From assembly GCF_900102685.1 (NCBI RefSeq), contig NZ_FMZA01000002.1, positions 168,628-232,627 of the forward strand: DNA of 64,000 nt. The letters run 5' to 3'. Of this stretch, positions 50,666 to 59,827 are shown piece after piece. A program made the position numbers and the translations under genes. A model generated the notes under the pieces. That model was not told the DNA's origin, made no database searches, and saw only the letters and a list, made by a program, of their open reading frames with translations. This stretch comes from Melghirimyces thermohalophilus. GTDB taxonomy: Bacteria; Bacillota; Bacilli; Thermoactinomycetales; DSM-45169. Numbering within the stretch: the stretch's first letter is position 1; the number at the start of each line of letters is the position of its first letter.

Positions 50666-51291
50666 TGAGTACCGCCGAACTGGAACAAGCAAAAACTTCG
50701 GCAAAACTGCCTCCCCATCCCGAACGCGCGACGATGGAGGGACGTAATAAGATTCTCGGTCTGTGGCTCTTTATCGGTGCTGAGACCGTCATGTTCGCCT
50801 GCTTTTTCGGTACCTATCTCGCATTGAAAGGTTCCAATCTGGATGGACCGACCACCCAAGAGCTTTACCAAATTCCGATGGTGGCCATCAGCACGCTGAT
50901 TCTGTTGGTCAGCAGCTTGACTAGTGTGTTGGGCGTGCTGGGGATGCATCAAAACAATTACAAGAAGATGATGCTCTGGTTTGGCGTCACGGTACTATTG
51001 GGTTTCTCTTTCCTCGGTTTGGAGATTTACGAGTTTGTTGAGTATGTACACGCAGGACATACCTTTGCCGGTAGTGCCTTCGGTTCCGCCTTCTACACAC
51101 TTCTCGGAACCCACGGAGCCCACGTCTTGTTCGGGGTTCTCTGGATCTCTGGGTTGCTGGTCCAGGTTTGGCGCAGGGGCATGAGCCTCGATATGGCACC
51201 GAAATTTTTCTCGGCCAGCTTGTACTGGCACTTTATCGATGTGATTTGGGTGTTCATCTTTACCGTCGTCTACTTGATGGGGAAGGTGTGA
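50665..51291 (+). CDS. ctaE: Cytochrome caa3 oxidase subunit III, copy 1
   Basis: Membrane subunit of 208 residues with five helices: NKILGLWLFIGAETVMFACFFGTYLA, an ISTLILLVSSLTSVLGVL helix, LGFSFLGLEIYEFVEY, and LLGTHGAHVLFGVLWI plus SLYWHFIDVIWVFIFTVVYL. It stabilises subunit I. Its start overlaps the ctaD stop, so translation is coupled. Confidence 0.95.
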   Translation: MSTAELEQAKTSAKLPPHPERATMEGRNKILGLWLFIGAETVMFACFFGTYLALKGSNLDGPTTQELYQIPMVAISTLILLVSSLTSVLGVLGMHQNNYKKMMLWFGVTVLLGFSFLGLEIYEFVEYVHAGHTFAGSAFGSAFYTLLGTHGAHVLFGVLWISGLLVQVWRRGMSLDMAPKFFSASLYWHFIDVIWVFIFTVVYLMGKV

Positions 51292-51297
51292 TAATCG

Positions 51298-51609
51298 ATG
51301 GAAGCTAAGATGGAACAAGCGAAACCGCAGCAGGAGTCCCAAGCGACGGAGAGCGATGCCAAGCACCTCGCCTCCTTTGCGGTAATGATCGTGTTGACGG
51401 CTATCGCCTTCGCTGCCGTAACGATGGATATTGTGCCGCCGGCTATGGTGGTTCCTCTGATCATCGGTTTGGCTGCCATACAGGTAATGATGCAGTTTTT
51501 CACCTTTATGCACCTGGATTTTAAAAAACATCGAATTACGGTTACCTTTATATTTACAGGACTGTTGTTCGGGGTGATCTGTGTGGTGGCACTGAAGTAC
51601 CTCGTATGA
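51298..51609 (+). CDS. ctaF: Cytochrome caa3 oxidase subunit IV
   Basis: A small 103-residue protein with three helices (ASFAVMIVLTAIAFAAVTMDI, MVVPLIIGLAAIQVMMQFFTFMHLD, VTFIFTGLLFGVICVVALKYL). The FMHLD motif in the middle is typical. It starts six bases after ctaE. The second cluster has no counterpart. Confidence 0.93.
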   Translation: MEAKMEQAKPQQESQATESDAKHLASFAVMIVLTAIAFAAVTMDIVPPAMVVPLIIGLAAIQVMMQFFTFMHLDFKKHRITVTFIFTGLLFGVICVVALKYLV

Positions 51610-51683
51610 TAGGAAACAGGGATCCCCTCGCCGGTTGGCGAGGGGGGTTCCCCTATTGAACATGCGTGTAAGGAGGAGCCGGT

Positions 51684-52556
51684 ATGCACGCTCATGGATC
51701 CCATAATCCATTTGATGTATGGAACCTGGTCAATCCGACCACCCTGTTACTGATTTTGGCAGTAGGCGTGCTCTACCTGATGGTGACGGGGCCTTGGCGC
51801 CACCGTTGGGGTGAAAATCTGGAAGCACCGACAACTAAACAGAGGTTTTTATTCTTTTCCGGTCTGGCTTTCTTGTATGTGTCGGGAGGCCCGTTGCACT
51901 CTTTCGGCCACCTCCTGTTCAGCGCGCATATGCTGGAAATGTCCTTCGACTATTTAGTAGCACCGCCGCTGTTGATGCTGGGTCTCCCTGCTTGGTTTTA
52001 TCGACCGCTCTTTCGGGGGAGAGTCAGAAAACGGATTTTTTCCGTCCTGACCCACCCGTTGCTAACGCTGCTCACATTTAATGGGCTGATGTCGGTTTAT
52101 CATCTGCCGCTCGTCTTTGACACCATCATGACGAGCGGATGGTTGATGACCGTGGCTCACACGGTGTTGTTGATAAGTTCATTCATGATGTGGTGGCCGA
52201 TGACATGTCCGCTACCCGAGCGGGATCAACTAAGTCCGTTGCAGAAGATGGCCTACATCTTTGCGGATGGGGTGCTATTAACCCCCGCCTGTGCCATGAT
52301 CGCCTTTTCCCAGATCCTGCTCTTTGATACGTATCAGGGAGCTCCCCAAGTGTTTGCGTTCTTAAGCCACTTGCACGACCAGTCAGCTGGCGGAGTGCTG
52401 ATGAAAATTGTACAGGAAATCGCCTACGGCACTGTCCTGGGTCGAACCTTTTTCCGTTGGGTTCGGGAACAAAGGGAGCAGGACCGCAAAGAAGAGGAGG
52501 AGGATCGAACCCGATCCCTCCAAACCGCCCCCCATTCCCCTGTCTACGGTAATTAA
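51684..52556 (+). CDS. ctaG: CtaG membrane protein, copy 1
   Basis: A caa3-assembly membrane protein (Caa3_CtaG family), 290 residues, seven helices. Conserved are GGPLHSFGHLLFSAHMLEM, the His-rich AHTVLLISSFMMWWPM and LTPACAMIAF. In Bacillus, CtaG is needed for an active caa3 oxidase, probably for copper insertion. The ATG follows AAGGAGG; ctaF ends 75 bases before with a short GC-rich hairpin (51624-51646) between. Confidence 0.93.
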   Translation: MHAHGSHNPFDVWNLVNPTTLLLILAVGVLYLMVTGPWRHRWGENLEAPTTKQRFLFFSGLAFLYVSGGPLHSFGHLLFSAHMLEMSFDYLVAPPLLMLGLPAWFYRPLFRGRVRKRIFSVLTHPLLTLLTFNGLMSVYHLPLVFDTIMTSGWLMTVAHTVLLISSFMMWWPMTCPLPERDQLSPLQKMAYIFADGVLLTPACAMIAFSQILLFDTYQGAPQVFAFLSHLHDQSAGGVLMKIVQEIAYGTVLGRTFFRWVREQREQDRKEEEEDRTRSLQTAPHSPVYGN

Positions 52557-52571
52557 GTCCCTTCATCTGAG

Positions 52572-52604
52572 GATGCGCTTTGACAAGCGCATCTTTTTTT
52601 TTTT
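52572..52604 (+). terminator. Terminator of the first cta cluster
   Basis: GATGCGCTT-TGAC-AAGCGCATC followed by about ten T. Confidence 0.93.
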
Positions 52605-52746
52605 GCCTTTTTTCTATCGGATGGGCTGGAACCAGTCGATGGGACGTTGCATAAGATGCCGTATCTTACGAACCCGACCAAAACGCTCAGAAAGGTCGAG
52701 TTCTCAATATCGAATCTTAAAAGGCGTTTTAGGGAGGAAGGGGTTC

Positions 52747-53604
52747 ATGCAAAAACTGATCGTCCTCGCATTTATCGGTTTTGTCGCCCAACTGATCGAC
52801 GGATCACTTGGAATGGCTTATGGAGTTTCATCCACCTCTCTCCTTTTGATGTTCGGGGTTGCGCCAGCAATCGCTTCGGCCTCCGTTCACATGGCTGAAA
52901 TGGTGACGACTGCTGCAGCGGGGTTCTCCCACTGGAAACTGGGCAATGTTGATTCCGTCATCGTGAGGCGATTGATGATTCCTGGATCGATCGGAGCTTT
53001 TGTCGGAGCCTGTTTTCTCAGCAACCTGCCAGGGGAGGCGGTAAAACCGTATATCGCCTTGTTCCTGTTTTTATTGGGCTTCTATGTGATCTATCGTTTT
53101 CTGTTTGCAGGAAATATAAGAAAAAAAAGGAATAGACATCCGGGGCGATGGACCGTTCCCCTGGGCCTGTTCGCCGGATTTTTTGATTCTACCGGCGGCG
53201 GCGGATGGGGTCCCTTGACCACTCCCGTCCTTCTCTCCCACCGAGGGACGGAAGCGAGAAAGGTGATCGGTTCCGTTGACACCAGTGAGTTTGCCATCGC
53301 TGTGTCCGCAACCTTGGGCTTTCTTATTTCCCTCGGCTTCCGCGATGTGGATTGGATTTGGGTCGGGGCGCTGATGGCGGGGGGTATTGTGGCCGCTCCC
53401 ATTGCCGCTTGGTTTGTTAAGGTGATTCCTTCATATCTATTAGGTGTGTTGGTAGGCGGGCTCATTATCAACATCAACGTGCAGACGTTGTTGAGCACCA
53501 TTGACAGTATTCCAGAGTCGTGGCACAGCTTCGTCTACGGAGCTCTTTCCGTCCTGTGGGTTCTTTGTCTGGCCTTCGCTGTCATCCGCAAGAAAAGAGA
53601 GTGA
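52747..53604 (+). CDS. TauE/SafE-family sulfur-anion permease
   Basis: Membrane protein of 285 residues with eight or so helices, of the TauE/SafE family of sulfite, sulfoacetate or thiosulfate-type exporters/importers. Landmarks: VAQLIDGSLGMAYGVSSTSLLL, AEMVTTAAAGFSHWKLGNVD, GLFAGFFDSTGGGGWGPLTTPVLL and VGSVDTSEF-type text. ATG 52747 has AGGGAGG upstream. The Rrf2 regulator follows 33 bases later on the same strand, so this is likely a two-gene sulfur-responsive unit (inference). Confidence 0.88.
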   Translation: MQKLIVLAFIGFVAQLIDGSLGMAYGVSSTSLLLMFGVAPAIASASVHMAEMVTTAAAGFSHWKLGNVDSVIVRRLMIPGSIGAFVGACFLSNLPGEAVKPYIALFLFLLGFYVIYRFLFAGNIRKKRNRHPGRWTVPLGLFAGFFDSTGGGGWGPLTTPVLLSHRGTEARKVIGSVDTSEFAIAVSATLGFLISLGFRDVDWIWVGALMAGGIVAAPIAAWFVKVIPSYLLGVLVGGLIININVQTLLSTIDSIPESWHSFVYGALSVLWVLCLAFAVIRKKRE

Positions 53605-53637
53605 AAGGAAATCCCTCCTCGGAGGAATGTGAAAACT

Positions 53638-54069
53638 ATGAAAGTGTCCAGTCGCGGAGAATATGCACTCCGCGCCCTGCTCGTACTGGGAAAAAACCGG
53701 GACACCCGGTTGATCCCCTTGTCGGAAATTGCCGCACAAACATTGGTATCCACTTCTTATTTGGAACAAATTTTGCTCCAATTAAAAACACATGGGTATG
53801 TAAAAAGCAAACGGGGAACCCACGGAGGGTACGGCTTAAGGCTCCCCCCAGAAAAGGTGGTGATCGGTGAGGTGGTGCGTCAGCTGGAAGGGCCGATCGC
53901 CCCCATGAGCTGTGTCAGTCTGACCGCTTACGAACCTTGCCCTTTGGAAGAGGGTTGCCAGTTGCAGCTGCTGTGGGCGGTGGTGAGGGACACGGTGGCT
54001 CATGTGCTGGACCGGACCACTTTGGGAGATCTGCTCACTGGAAACCTCCCCCGACCGCCAACCGATTGA
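53638..54069 (+). CDS. Rrf2-family transcription regulator
   Basis: A small DNA-binding protein, 143 residues. Winged helix: KVSSRGEYALRALLVLGKN, SEIAAQTLVSTSYLEQILLQLKTHGYVKSKRGTHGGYGL. Three cysteines in MSCVSLTAYEPCPLEEGC match the spacing class used by Rrf2 members for an Fe-S cluster or thiol sensing (IscR/NsrR/CymR relatives). ATG 53638 has GGAGG 12 bases before it. It probably controls the permease gene upstream and possibly one of the oxidase clusters beside it (inference). Confidence 0.88.
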   Translation: MKVSSRGEYALRALLVLGKNRDTRLIPLSEIAAQTLVSTSYLEQILLQLKTHGYVKSKRGTHGGYGLRLPPEKVVIGEVVRQLEGPIAPMSCVSLTAYEPCPLEEGCQLQLLWAVVRDTVAHVLDRTTLGDLLTGNLPRPPTD

Positions 54070-54074
54070 TTTTG

Positions 54075-54107
54075 CCTCCACTTCAAGTGAAGTGGGGGTC
54101 TTTTTTT
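54075..54107 (+). terminator. Terminator after the Rrf2 gene
   Basis: CCTCCACTTC/GAAGTGGGGG stem with a T-run. Confidence 0.88.
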
Positions 54108-54270
54108 GTCAAGGGAAAGAAAGGGTGTTGCCGATTGGAACGGATTTCCCATGGTGAGATCCAGTTCGGCCAATTTTTACATATTTCATCTCCCTTTTAG
54201 GAAGCTTAATGTCTGAACGGCATCTCTTTCGGGGTGACTGGGTCACGACCGATCGAAAGGAAGGGAAGTC

Positions 54271-55212
54271 ATGGATCGATTTTCCGTTTCCGGTCCTGAA
54301 GTGCGACCGGAGAGGGGCTCCTTGGAAAAGCCGGCTTTCATCATCGGTTGGAGAGACGCCCTCTCCCTGACCAAACCGGGGATCAACCTCTCCAATACTT
54401 GGGCCTGCTTTGTCGGCTATTGGTTGGCTACCGGCGGTGCTCCGGACCCGAAGCAACTGGCCCTGACGCTCCTGGGTATGCTCCTGGTGGTGGGCGGAAG
54501 TTGTGCATTAAATAACGGGATCGACCGGGATCTGGATCGGTTGATGGAGCGAACGAAAGATCGGCCGGTCCCCGCTGGCAGAATCAGTCGTGAAACAGCA
54601 GGTATGCTGGGCGGTCTGTTGACAGTGGGGGGCGTGGTCTTGCTCCACATCACCGCCGCTCCCCTTGCTGCATGGTTGGCGATGGCAGGCTCCTTTTTAT
54701 ACGTCGTGGTGTACACCCTGTGGCTAAAACGGGTCTCCTCTATCAATACCGTGGTGGGCAGCCTCTCTGGGGCCATTCCGCCCTTAGTTGGCTGGGCAGC
54801 GTCTGGTGCTTCCCTCGACCTGAGCGCTTGGATTTTATTCGCCATCTTGTTTTTGTGGCAACCCCCCCACTTTTTTGCCTTGGCGATGTTAAAGGCGGAG
54901 GACTACCGTAAGGCCGGTGTCCCGATGCTGCCTGTGGTAAAAGGGGCAAAAGCGACACAGAAACAGATCCTTCTTTTTGTCGCCCTGCTCGTTCCCGCCT
55001 CGCTTCTCCCGGTAATGCGCGGGGAAGCGGGGATGGCATATGCCGCTATCACAGGGTTGCTCAACACAGGCTATTTAGCTTGTGCACTCCGAGGACCTAT
55101 GCATGGAGCGGGGAAAGATTGGGCCCGGGGCATGTTCCGGTATTCCTTGGTTTATCTGACCGTGGTCTTGACGGCCCTGGCGGCATTTTCTCCCCTTTCG
55201 GTTCCAATATAA
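54271..55212 (+). CDS. ctaB: Haem O synthase, copy 2
   Basis: Second protohaem farnesyltransferase, 313 residues. It has the same landmarks as copy 1: CALNNGIDRDLDRLMERTKDRPVP, VGSLSGAIPPLVGW, FLWQPPHFFALAMLKAEDYRKAGVPM. ATG 54271 follows AAGGAAGGGAAG. Sequence divergence from copy 1 is substantial, so the duplication is old or the copy was acquired. It heads the second oxidase cluster. Confidence 0.95.
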   Translation: MDRFSVSGPEVRPERGSLEKPAFIIGWRDALSLTKPGINLSNTWACFVGYWLATGGAPDPKQLALTLLGMLLVVGGSCALNNGIDRDLDRLMERTKDRPVPAGRISRETAGMLGGLLTVGGVVLLHITAAPLAAWLAMAGSFLYVVVYTLWLKRVSSINTVVGSLSGAIPPLVGWAASGASLDLSAWILFAILFLWQPPHFFALAMLKAEDYRKAGVPMLPVVKGAKATQKQILLFVALLVPASLLPVMRGEAGMAYAAITGLLNTGYLACALRGPMHGAGKDWARGMFRYSLVYLTVVLTALAAFSPLSVPI

Positions 55213-55264
55213 GCCGGCGAGTCCGGCCATTCTGATGTGGAAAAGAAAGCGAGTGAATCTGTTG

Positions 55265-56284
55265 ATGAAGAGATGTTTGTCAGCCAGGTGGATTGTGGCC
55301 ATCTTGGCAGGGTTCGGATTGCTGACCGGTTGTGGTAGTCCCCACATGTCTGCACTGGATCCCAAGGGCCCGGTGGGAGAAACCCAATTGGACTTGATCA
55401 ACCTGAGCACTGGGATTATGACCCTGGTCGTGATCGTCGTGGCTGCGATCTATATTTACGTGGTGATCAAGTACCGGGAACGTCCCGGAGATGACAAAGA
55501 TGAGATTCCCGAACAGGTGGCCGGAAGCAAAAAACTGGAGATTTTGTGGACCACCGTTCCGATCATCCTGTTGATCATCCTTGCCGTCCCGACCATCTCC
55601 ACTACCTTTCGCGGGACAGATCGGGAACCGGAGCCGGGTACGCTCCGTATCAACGCCACCGGCTATCAATATTGGTTCGGCTTTGAATATCCCGATTATC
55701 AGGTGTCCACTGCCAACGAAGTCCATATCCCCACTGGCAGAAAAGTGGAGTTCCTGTTGGCTGCCCACGATGTCGTCCATTCCTTCTGGGTTCCCAGCCT
55801 AGGTGGGAAACAGGATATGAACCCCGGACGTACCGAACGGCTGATTCTTCAGGCGGATGAACCCGGGCTTTATGAAGGGGAATGCGCAGAGTTGTGCGGT
55901 GCCAGCCATGCCACTATGCGGTTTCGAGTGATTGCCCACCCGCCGGCAGAGTTTGAAAAGTGGATCGCTTCCAGGAAGCAACCCAAATCCAAGCCGAAAA
56001 CGGAACAGCAAAAACAGGGACACAAGCTGATTGCTCAAAACTGTATCGGCTGTCATGCGATCCAGGGGGCCGGTTATGACATTTTGGGACGTACCGGCCC
56101 CGAACTGACCGGATTTAGTCACCGGACCCGTGTCGCTGGGGCGCTGGACAACAACCGGGAGAATTTGAAGAAATGGCTCGTTAATCCGCAAAAAATCAAA
56201 CCTGGGAACCGGATGCCCGGGTTTGATCATCTTGACGACAAACAACTCGATGCCATGGTCGAGTACCTGCAAACCTTGAAGTAA
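55265..56284 (+). CDS. ctaC: Cytochrome caa3 oxidase subunit II, copy 2
   Basis: 339 residues from ATG 55265, which directly starts a lipoprotein signal (ILAGFGLLTGC); an ATG at 55235 is also in frame. Two membrane helices, the CuA centre CAELCGASHATM, and a fused cytochrome c domain with CIGCHAIQG and a Met ligand near PGNRMPGF. Same design as copy 1. Confidence 0.95.
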   Translation: MKRCLSARWIVAILAGFGLLTGCGSPHMSALDPKGPVGETQLDLINLSTGIMTLVVIVVAAIYIYVVIKYRERPGDDKDEIPEQVAGSKKLEILWTTVPIILLIILAVPTISTTFRGTDREPEPGTLRINATGYQYWFGFEYPDYQVSTANEVHIPTGRKVEFLLAAHDVVHSFWVPSLGGKQDMNPGRTERLILQADEPGLYEGECAELCGASHATMRFRVIAHPPAEFEKWIASRKQPKSKPKTEQQKQGHKLIAQNCIGCHAIQGAGYDILGRTGPELTGFSHRTRVAGALDNNRENLKKWLVNPQKIKPGNRMPGFDHLDDKQLDAMVEYLQTLK

Positions 56285-56315
56285 CCCGGGTTGTCACCGT
56301 AAAGGAGGGAATCCC

Positions 56316-58220
56316 TTGGCTACCTTGATCATCTTGATCGTGTTTATCATGTTCCTCGGTGCGATTTTCACCGGGGGATACAACAAAAAGTATCTGCAAA
56401 GGATGCAGGACAATTGGCTTTGGGAATGGATCACCACCGTCGATCACAAACGGATCGGGATCCTCTATATGCTGGGAGGTGGATTTTTCTTCGCCGTCGG
56501 CGGTTTGGAAGCGCTGTTGATGCGTTTGCAGCTGATGTTTCCCGACAATCAGCTGGTGGTGGGGGATATTTATAACCAGCTGTTATCCATGCACGGAACG
56601 ACGATGATTTTCCTCGTCTCCATGCCAGTTTTGCTGGGATTGATGAACTTTGCCGTACCCCTGCAGATCGGCGCCCGGGATGTGGCTTTTCCCTTTGTGA
56701 ATTCCCTAGGAGTTTGGCTGTTCCTGTTCGGGGGATTGTTGGTCAATCTGAGCTGGCTGTTCGGAGGTGCCCCGGATGCTGGCTGGACCAGTTACGCCAC
56801 GCTCTCCCTAAACGAATTCAGCCCTGGGCCGGGCGTTAATTATTACGTCTTGGGGCTGCAGATTGCCGGACTGGGAACCTTGATGAGCGGGATCAATTTT
56901 CTGGTTACCATCATCAATATGAGAGCACCTGGCATGACCTATCTGCGGATGCCTTTGTTCACCTGGACCACCTTTGTCACTTCGGCATTGATTCTGTTCG
57001 CCTTTCCTCCGTTGACAGCGGGGTTGTTCATGCTGATGTTCGACCGTCTGTTCGACACGCATTTCTTCACCTTGGCAGGAGGCGGAAACCTGACTTTGTG
57101 GCAACATATCTTTTGGATCTTTGGACACCCAGAGGTTTACATCATCGTGTTGCCCGCCTTCGGCATCTTTTCCGAAGTGATCAGCACCTTTTCCAAGAAG
57201 CGCCTGTTCGGTTATAACTCGATGGTCTTTGCTACGGTGCTAATCGGATTTCTCGCCTTCATGGTTTGGGTGCACCACATGTTTACCGTGGGCTTGGGCC
57301 CGATCGCCAATACGGTCTTTGCCATCGCCACCATGGCGATCGCTGTACCCACAGGGATCAAGGTGTTTAACTGGCTGTTTACCATGTGGGGCGGGCGGAT
57401 CCGTTTTACCACTGCGATGCTGTTCGCTTCCGGTTTCATCGTGGTATTTGTGATGGGGGGCGTTACCGGGGTTCAGCTGGCGGTGGTTCCTGCTGATCTG
57501 CAATTTCACGATACTTACTTTGTTGTAGCCCACTTCCACTATGTCATGATCGGGGGGACCATCCTCGGTTTCTTCGCCGGTCTTTACTACTGGTGGCCTA
57601 AGATGTTCGGCACCCTGTTGAATGAAAAGCTGGGGAAAGCCCACTTCTGGCTCTTTTTCCTGGGTCAACACCTAACCTTTTTTCCGCAGCATTTTCTGGG
57701 CCTGATGGGGATGCCTCGGCGGGTGTATACCTATATGTCCGGACGGAATCTGGAGCTGTTAAACCTGCTCAGCACCATCGGAGCGCTGCTGATGACCGCT
57801 GGGATCCTCGTCTTTCTGTACAACCTGGTCCAGACCTTGCGCATGGGGAAAGAGGCGGGACCCGATCCTTGGAACGGGCGCACCTTGGAATGGGCCTTGC
57901 CCTCACCGGCTCCTCATTACAACTTCGCCCAGACCCCCCGGGTACGGGGCCTGGATCCCTGGTGGCTGGATAAATATGAGGGAGACGGGAAGCTGCAGGC
58001 GGCAGAGCCCCTGGGCCCCATTCACATGCCGTCACCAGCCTATCTGCCTTTCGTGATGTCTCTAGGCTTCTTTGTCTCCGGGTTCGGGTTTGTGTTTCAC
58101 AGTTGGCGGGTGGGGGCCCTCGGTCTCCTGGTCGTCTTCGCGTGTATGTACATCCGGTCCTTTGAAGAGGATCCCGGATATCACATCGAGCCTGAAGAGC
58201 TGAAGGGGGTGGAAAGCTGA
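56316..58220 (+). CDS. ctaD: Cytochrome caa3 oxidase subunit I, copy 2
   Basis: 634 residues. Shares WITTVDHKRIGILY, FWIFGHPEVYIIVLPAFGIFSEVISTFSKKRLFGYNSMVFATVL, VWVHHMFTVGLGP and YFVVAHFHYVMIGGT with copy 1, so haem and CuB ligands are intact. TTG start after AAAGGAGGG, parallel to copy 1. It overlaps ctaE by one base (TGATG). Confidence 0.96.
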   Translation: MATLIILIVFIMFLGAIFTGGYNKKYLQRMQDNWLWEWITTVDHKRIGILYMLGGGFFFAVGGLEALLMRLQLMFPDNQLVVGDIYNQLLSMHGTTMIFLVSMPVLLGLMNFAVPLQIGARDVAFPFVNSLGVWLFLFGGLLVNLSWLFGGAPDAGWTSYATLSLNEFSPGPGVNYYVLGLQIAGLGTLMSGINFLVTIINMRAPGMTYLRMPLFTWTTFVTSALILFAFPPLTAGLFMLMFDRLFDTHFFTLAGGGNLTLWQHIFWIFGHPEVYIIVLPAFGIFSEVISTFSKKRLFGYNSMVFATVLIGFLAFMVWVHHMFTVGLGPIANTVFAIATMAIAVPTGIKVFNWLFTMWGGRIRFTTAMLFASGFIVVFVMGGVTGVQLAVVPADLQFHDTYFVVAHFHYVMIGGTILGFFAGLYYWWPKMFGTLLNEKLGKAHFWLFFLGQHLTFFPQHFLGLMGMPRRVYTYMSGRNLELLNLLSTIGALLMTAGILVFLYNLVQTLRMGKEAGPDPWNGRTLEWALPSPAPHYNFAQTPRVRGLDPWWLDKYEGDGKLQAAEPLGPIHMPSPAYLPFVMSLGFFVSGFGFVFHSWRVGALGLLVVFACMYIRSFEEDPGYHIEPEELKGVES

Positions 58221-58843
58221 TGAAAGTGGAAGATCAACAGGCGACAGTGGCCGGACTGCCGGCCGAACCGGAAAAGGCGACACTGGAAGGAAAAAATAAG
58301 ATCCTTGGTTTTTGGTTCTTTATGGCGGCTGAGACCACCTTGTTTGCCACGATGTTCGGCATGTACCTGGCTTTGCGCGGATCCACCATGGGTGGGCCCA
58401 CTCCTCAGGAGTTGTTTCAACTGCCGCTGGTGGCCACTTCCACCTTGGTTCTGCTCACCAGCAGTTTAACCAGCGTACTGGGCATCATGGGAATGCACGA
58501 AAACGACGCCAATAAAATGCTGAAGTGGTTTGCGATCACCATTTTGCTGGGAGCTATTTTTCTAGGGCTGGAAGTGTATGAGTTTATCGAGTATGCCCAC
58601 GAAGGGCACACTATCACCAGCAGTGCTTTCGGATCCTCTTTTTACTTGCTTCTGGGCACCCACGGCAGTCACGTGTTATTCGGAGTGCTCTGGATTTTGG
58701 GGTTGATCATTCAGGGTCGGCAGCAGGGGATTACCGTTCATAACGCGCCCAAGTTTTATGTGGCCAGCCTGTACTGGCACTTTATCGACTTGGTCTGGAT
58801 TTTCATCTTTACCGTGGTTTACCTGATGGGGATGATCCATTGA
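58220..58843 (+). CDS. ctaE: Cytochrome caa3 oxidase subunit III, copy 2
   Basis: 207 residues with the same helices and boundary motifs as copy 1 (NKILGFWFFMAAETTLFATMFGMYLAL; LGLEVYEFIEYAHEGH; LLGTHGSHVLFGVLWILG; SLYWHFIDLVWIFIFTVVYLMG). No ctaF follows; ctaG starts 33 bases later. Confidence 0.95.
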   Translation: MKVEDQQATVAGLPAEPEKATLEGKNKILGFWFFMAAETTLFATMFGMYLALRGSTMGGPTPQELFQLPLVATSTLVLLTSSLTSVLGIMGMHENDANKMLKWFAITILLGAIFLGLEVYEFIEYAHEGHTITSSAFGSSFYLLLGTHGSHVLFGVLWILGLIIQGRQQGITVHNAPKFYVASLYWHFIDLVWIFIFTVVYLMGMIH

Positions 58844-58876
58844 GATGGGTTGGATCGATAAAGGAGGTTGGAAAGG

Positions 58877-59779
58877 GTGGAGGCACTGATCGGGGCTTTT
58901 TTAACCCCTGGGATGTGGAATGTGGCCCTGAATATGGTGATGGTAAGCGTGGCCAGCCTGTATCTGTTGGCGATAGGTGTAGCCCGACACCGGTTTCCCA
59001 GGGCCACTTCCGTCTCCCCGGGGCGAAAGATGCTGTTTCTGATCGGCCTGGCGCTATTGTATTTGGCACTGGGCAGCCCCCTGTACGAGATCGGCCATGA
59101 GCTTTTTAGTGCGCACATGCTGCAGCAGTCTATCCTCTATTTGGTGATGCCGCCTCTGTTGATCCGGGGCATACCGGATTGGATGTGGCGCTGGGCCTTG
59201 ACACACCCCCCGGTCCGGAAGTGGGCCGACTGGGGACGGCGGCCGATTGTTGGCTTGGTGTTGTTTAACGGGTTATTCTCCTTCTATCATGTCCCCTGGA
59301 TCTTCGACTCCTTGATGGGCAATGAAGGGTACCATCTGATTTCCCACGCCATCTTAACCCTAGCGGCCTTTCAGATGTGGTGGCCGGTAATGACGCCGCT
59401 GGAGGAGGAGACAGTCTTGTCACCGTTGCGCAAACTGGCCTACATCGCCGCCGCCGGTATCCTGTTGACTCCCGCCTGCGCCTTGATCATCTTTGCCGAT
59501 CACCTGCTGTTTGCCTCCTTCAGCCAAACCAGCGCCCTCTTTCCGGTCCTCGCCCCCCGGTATGATCAGCAGTTTGGCGGGGTGATCATGAAAATTATGC
59601 AGGAGATCACCTATGGAATCGCCCTTGGACATGTCTTTTGGAAATGGATTCGTCGAGAGGGACAAGCGAACCAGTACGGGGTACCGGATAATGGACCGGA
59701 GGCACATATGATCGAAGGAGAAAACCGAGCGCCAGATCCCCCCGTCACAGCCAAAGGTTCTGGTCTCCTTCGGAACTGA
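58877..59779 (+). CDS. ctaG: CtaG membrane protein, copy 2
   Basis: 300 residues, seven helices; SPLYEIGHELFSAHMLQQSILYL, HAILTLAAFQMWWPVM and LTPACALIIFADHLLF match copy 1 and the Caa3_CtaG family. GTG 58877 lies nine bases after AAAGGAGG; a TTG at 58868 is directly on that site. It is the last gene of the second oxidase cluster. Confidence 0.93.
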   Translation: MEALIGAFLTPGMWNVALNMVMVSVASLYLLAIGVARHRFPRATSVSPGRKMLFLIGLALLYLALGSPLYEIGHELFSAHMLQQSILYLVMPPLLIRGIPDWMWRWALTHPPVRKWADWGRRPIVGLVLFNGLFSFYHVPWIFDSLMGNEGYHLISHAILTLAAFQMWWPVMTPLEEETVLSPLRKLAYIAAAGILLTPACALIIFADHLLFASFSQTSALFPVLAPRYDQQFGGVIMKIMQEITYGIALGHVFWKWIRREGQANQYGVPDNGPEAHMIEGENRAPDPPVTAKGSGLLRN

Positions 59780-59799
59780 TGCCTGCCGGGATTTAAGCA

Positions 59800-59827
59800 A
59801 AGGCTCCGCGAGGCGGGGACCTTTTTG
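59800..59827 (+). terminator. Terminator of the second cta cluster
   Basis: Imperfect GC-rich stem (GGCTCCGC/GCGGGGACC) followed by CTTTTTG. Confidence 0.65.

Noticed and set aside
49016..50704. A 562-codon minus-strand frame opposite ctaD
   Set aside because: It is the antisense of a certain gene with all metal ligands; His/Gln/Asp-rich composition reflects the complement of hydrophobic codons.
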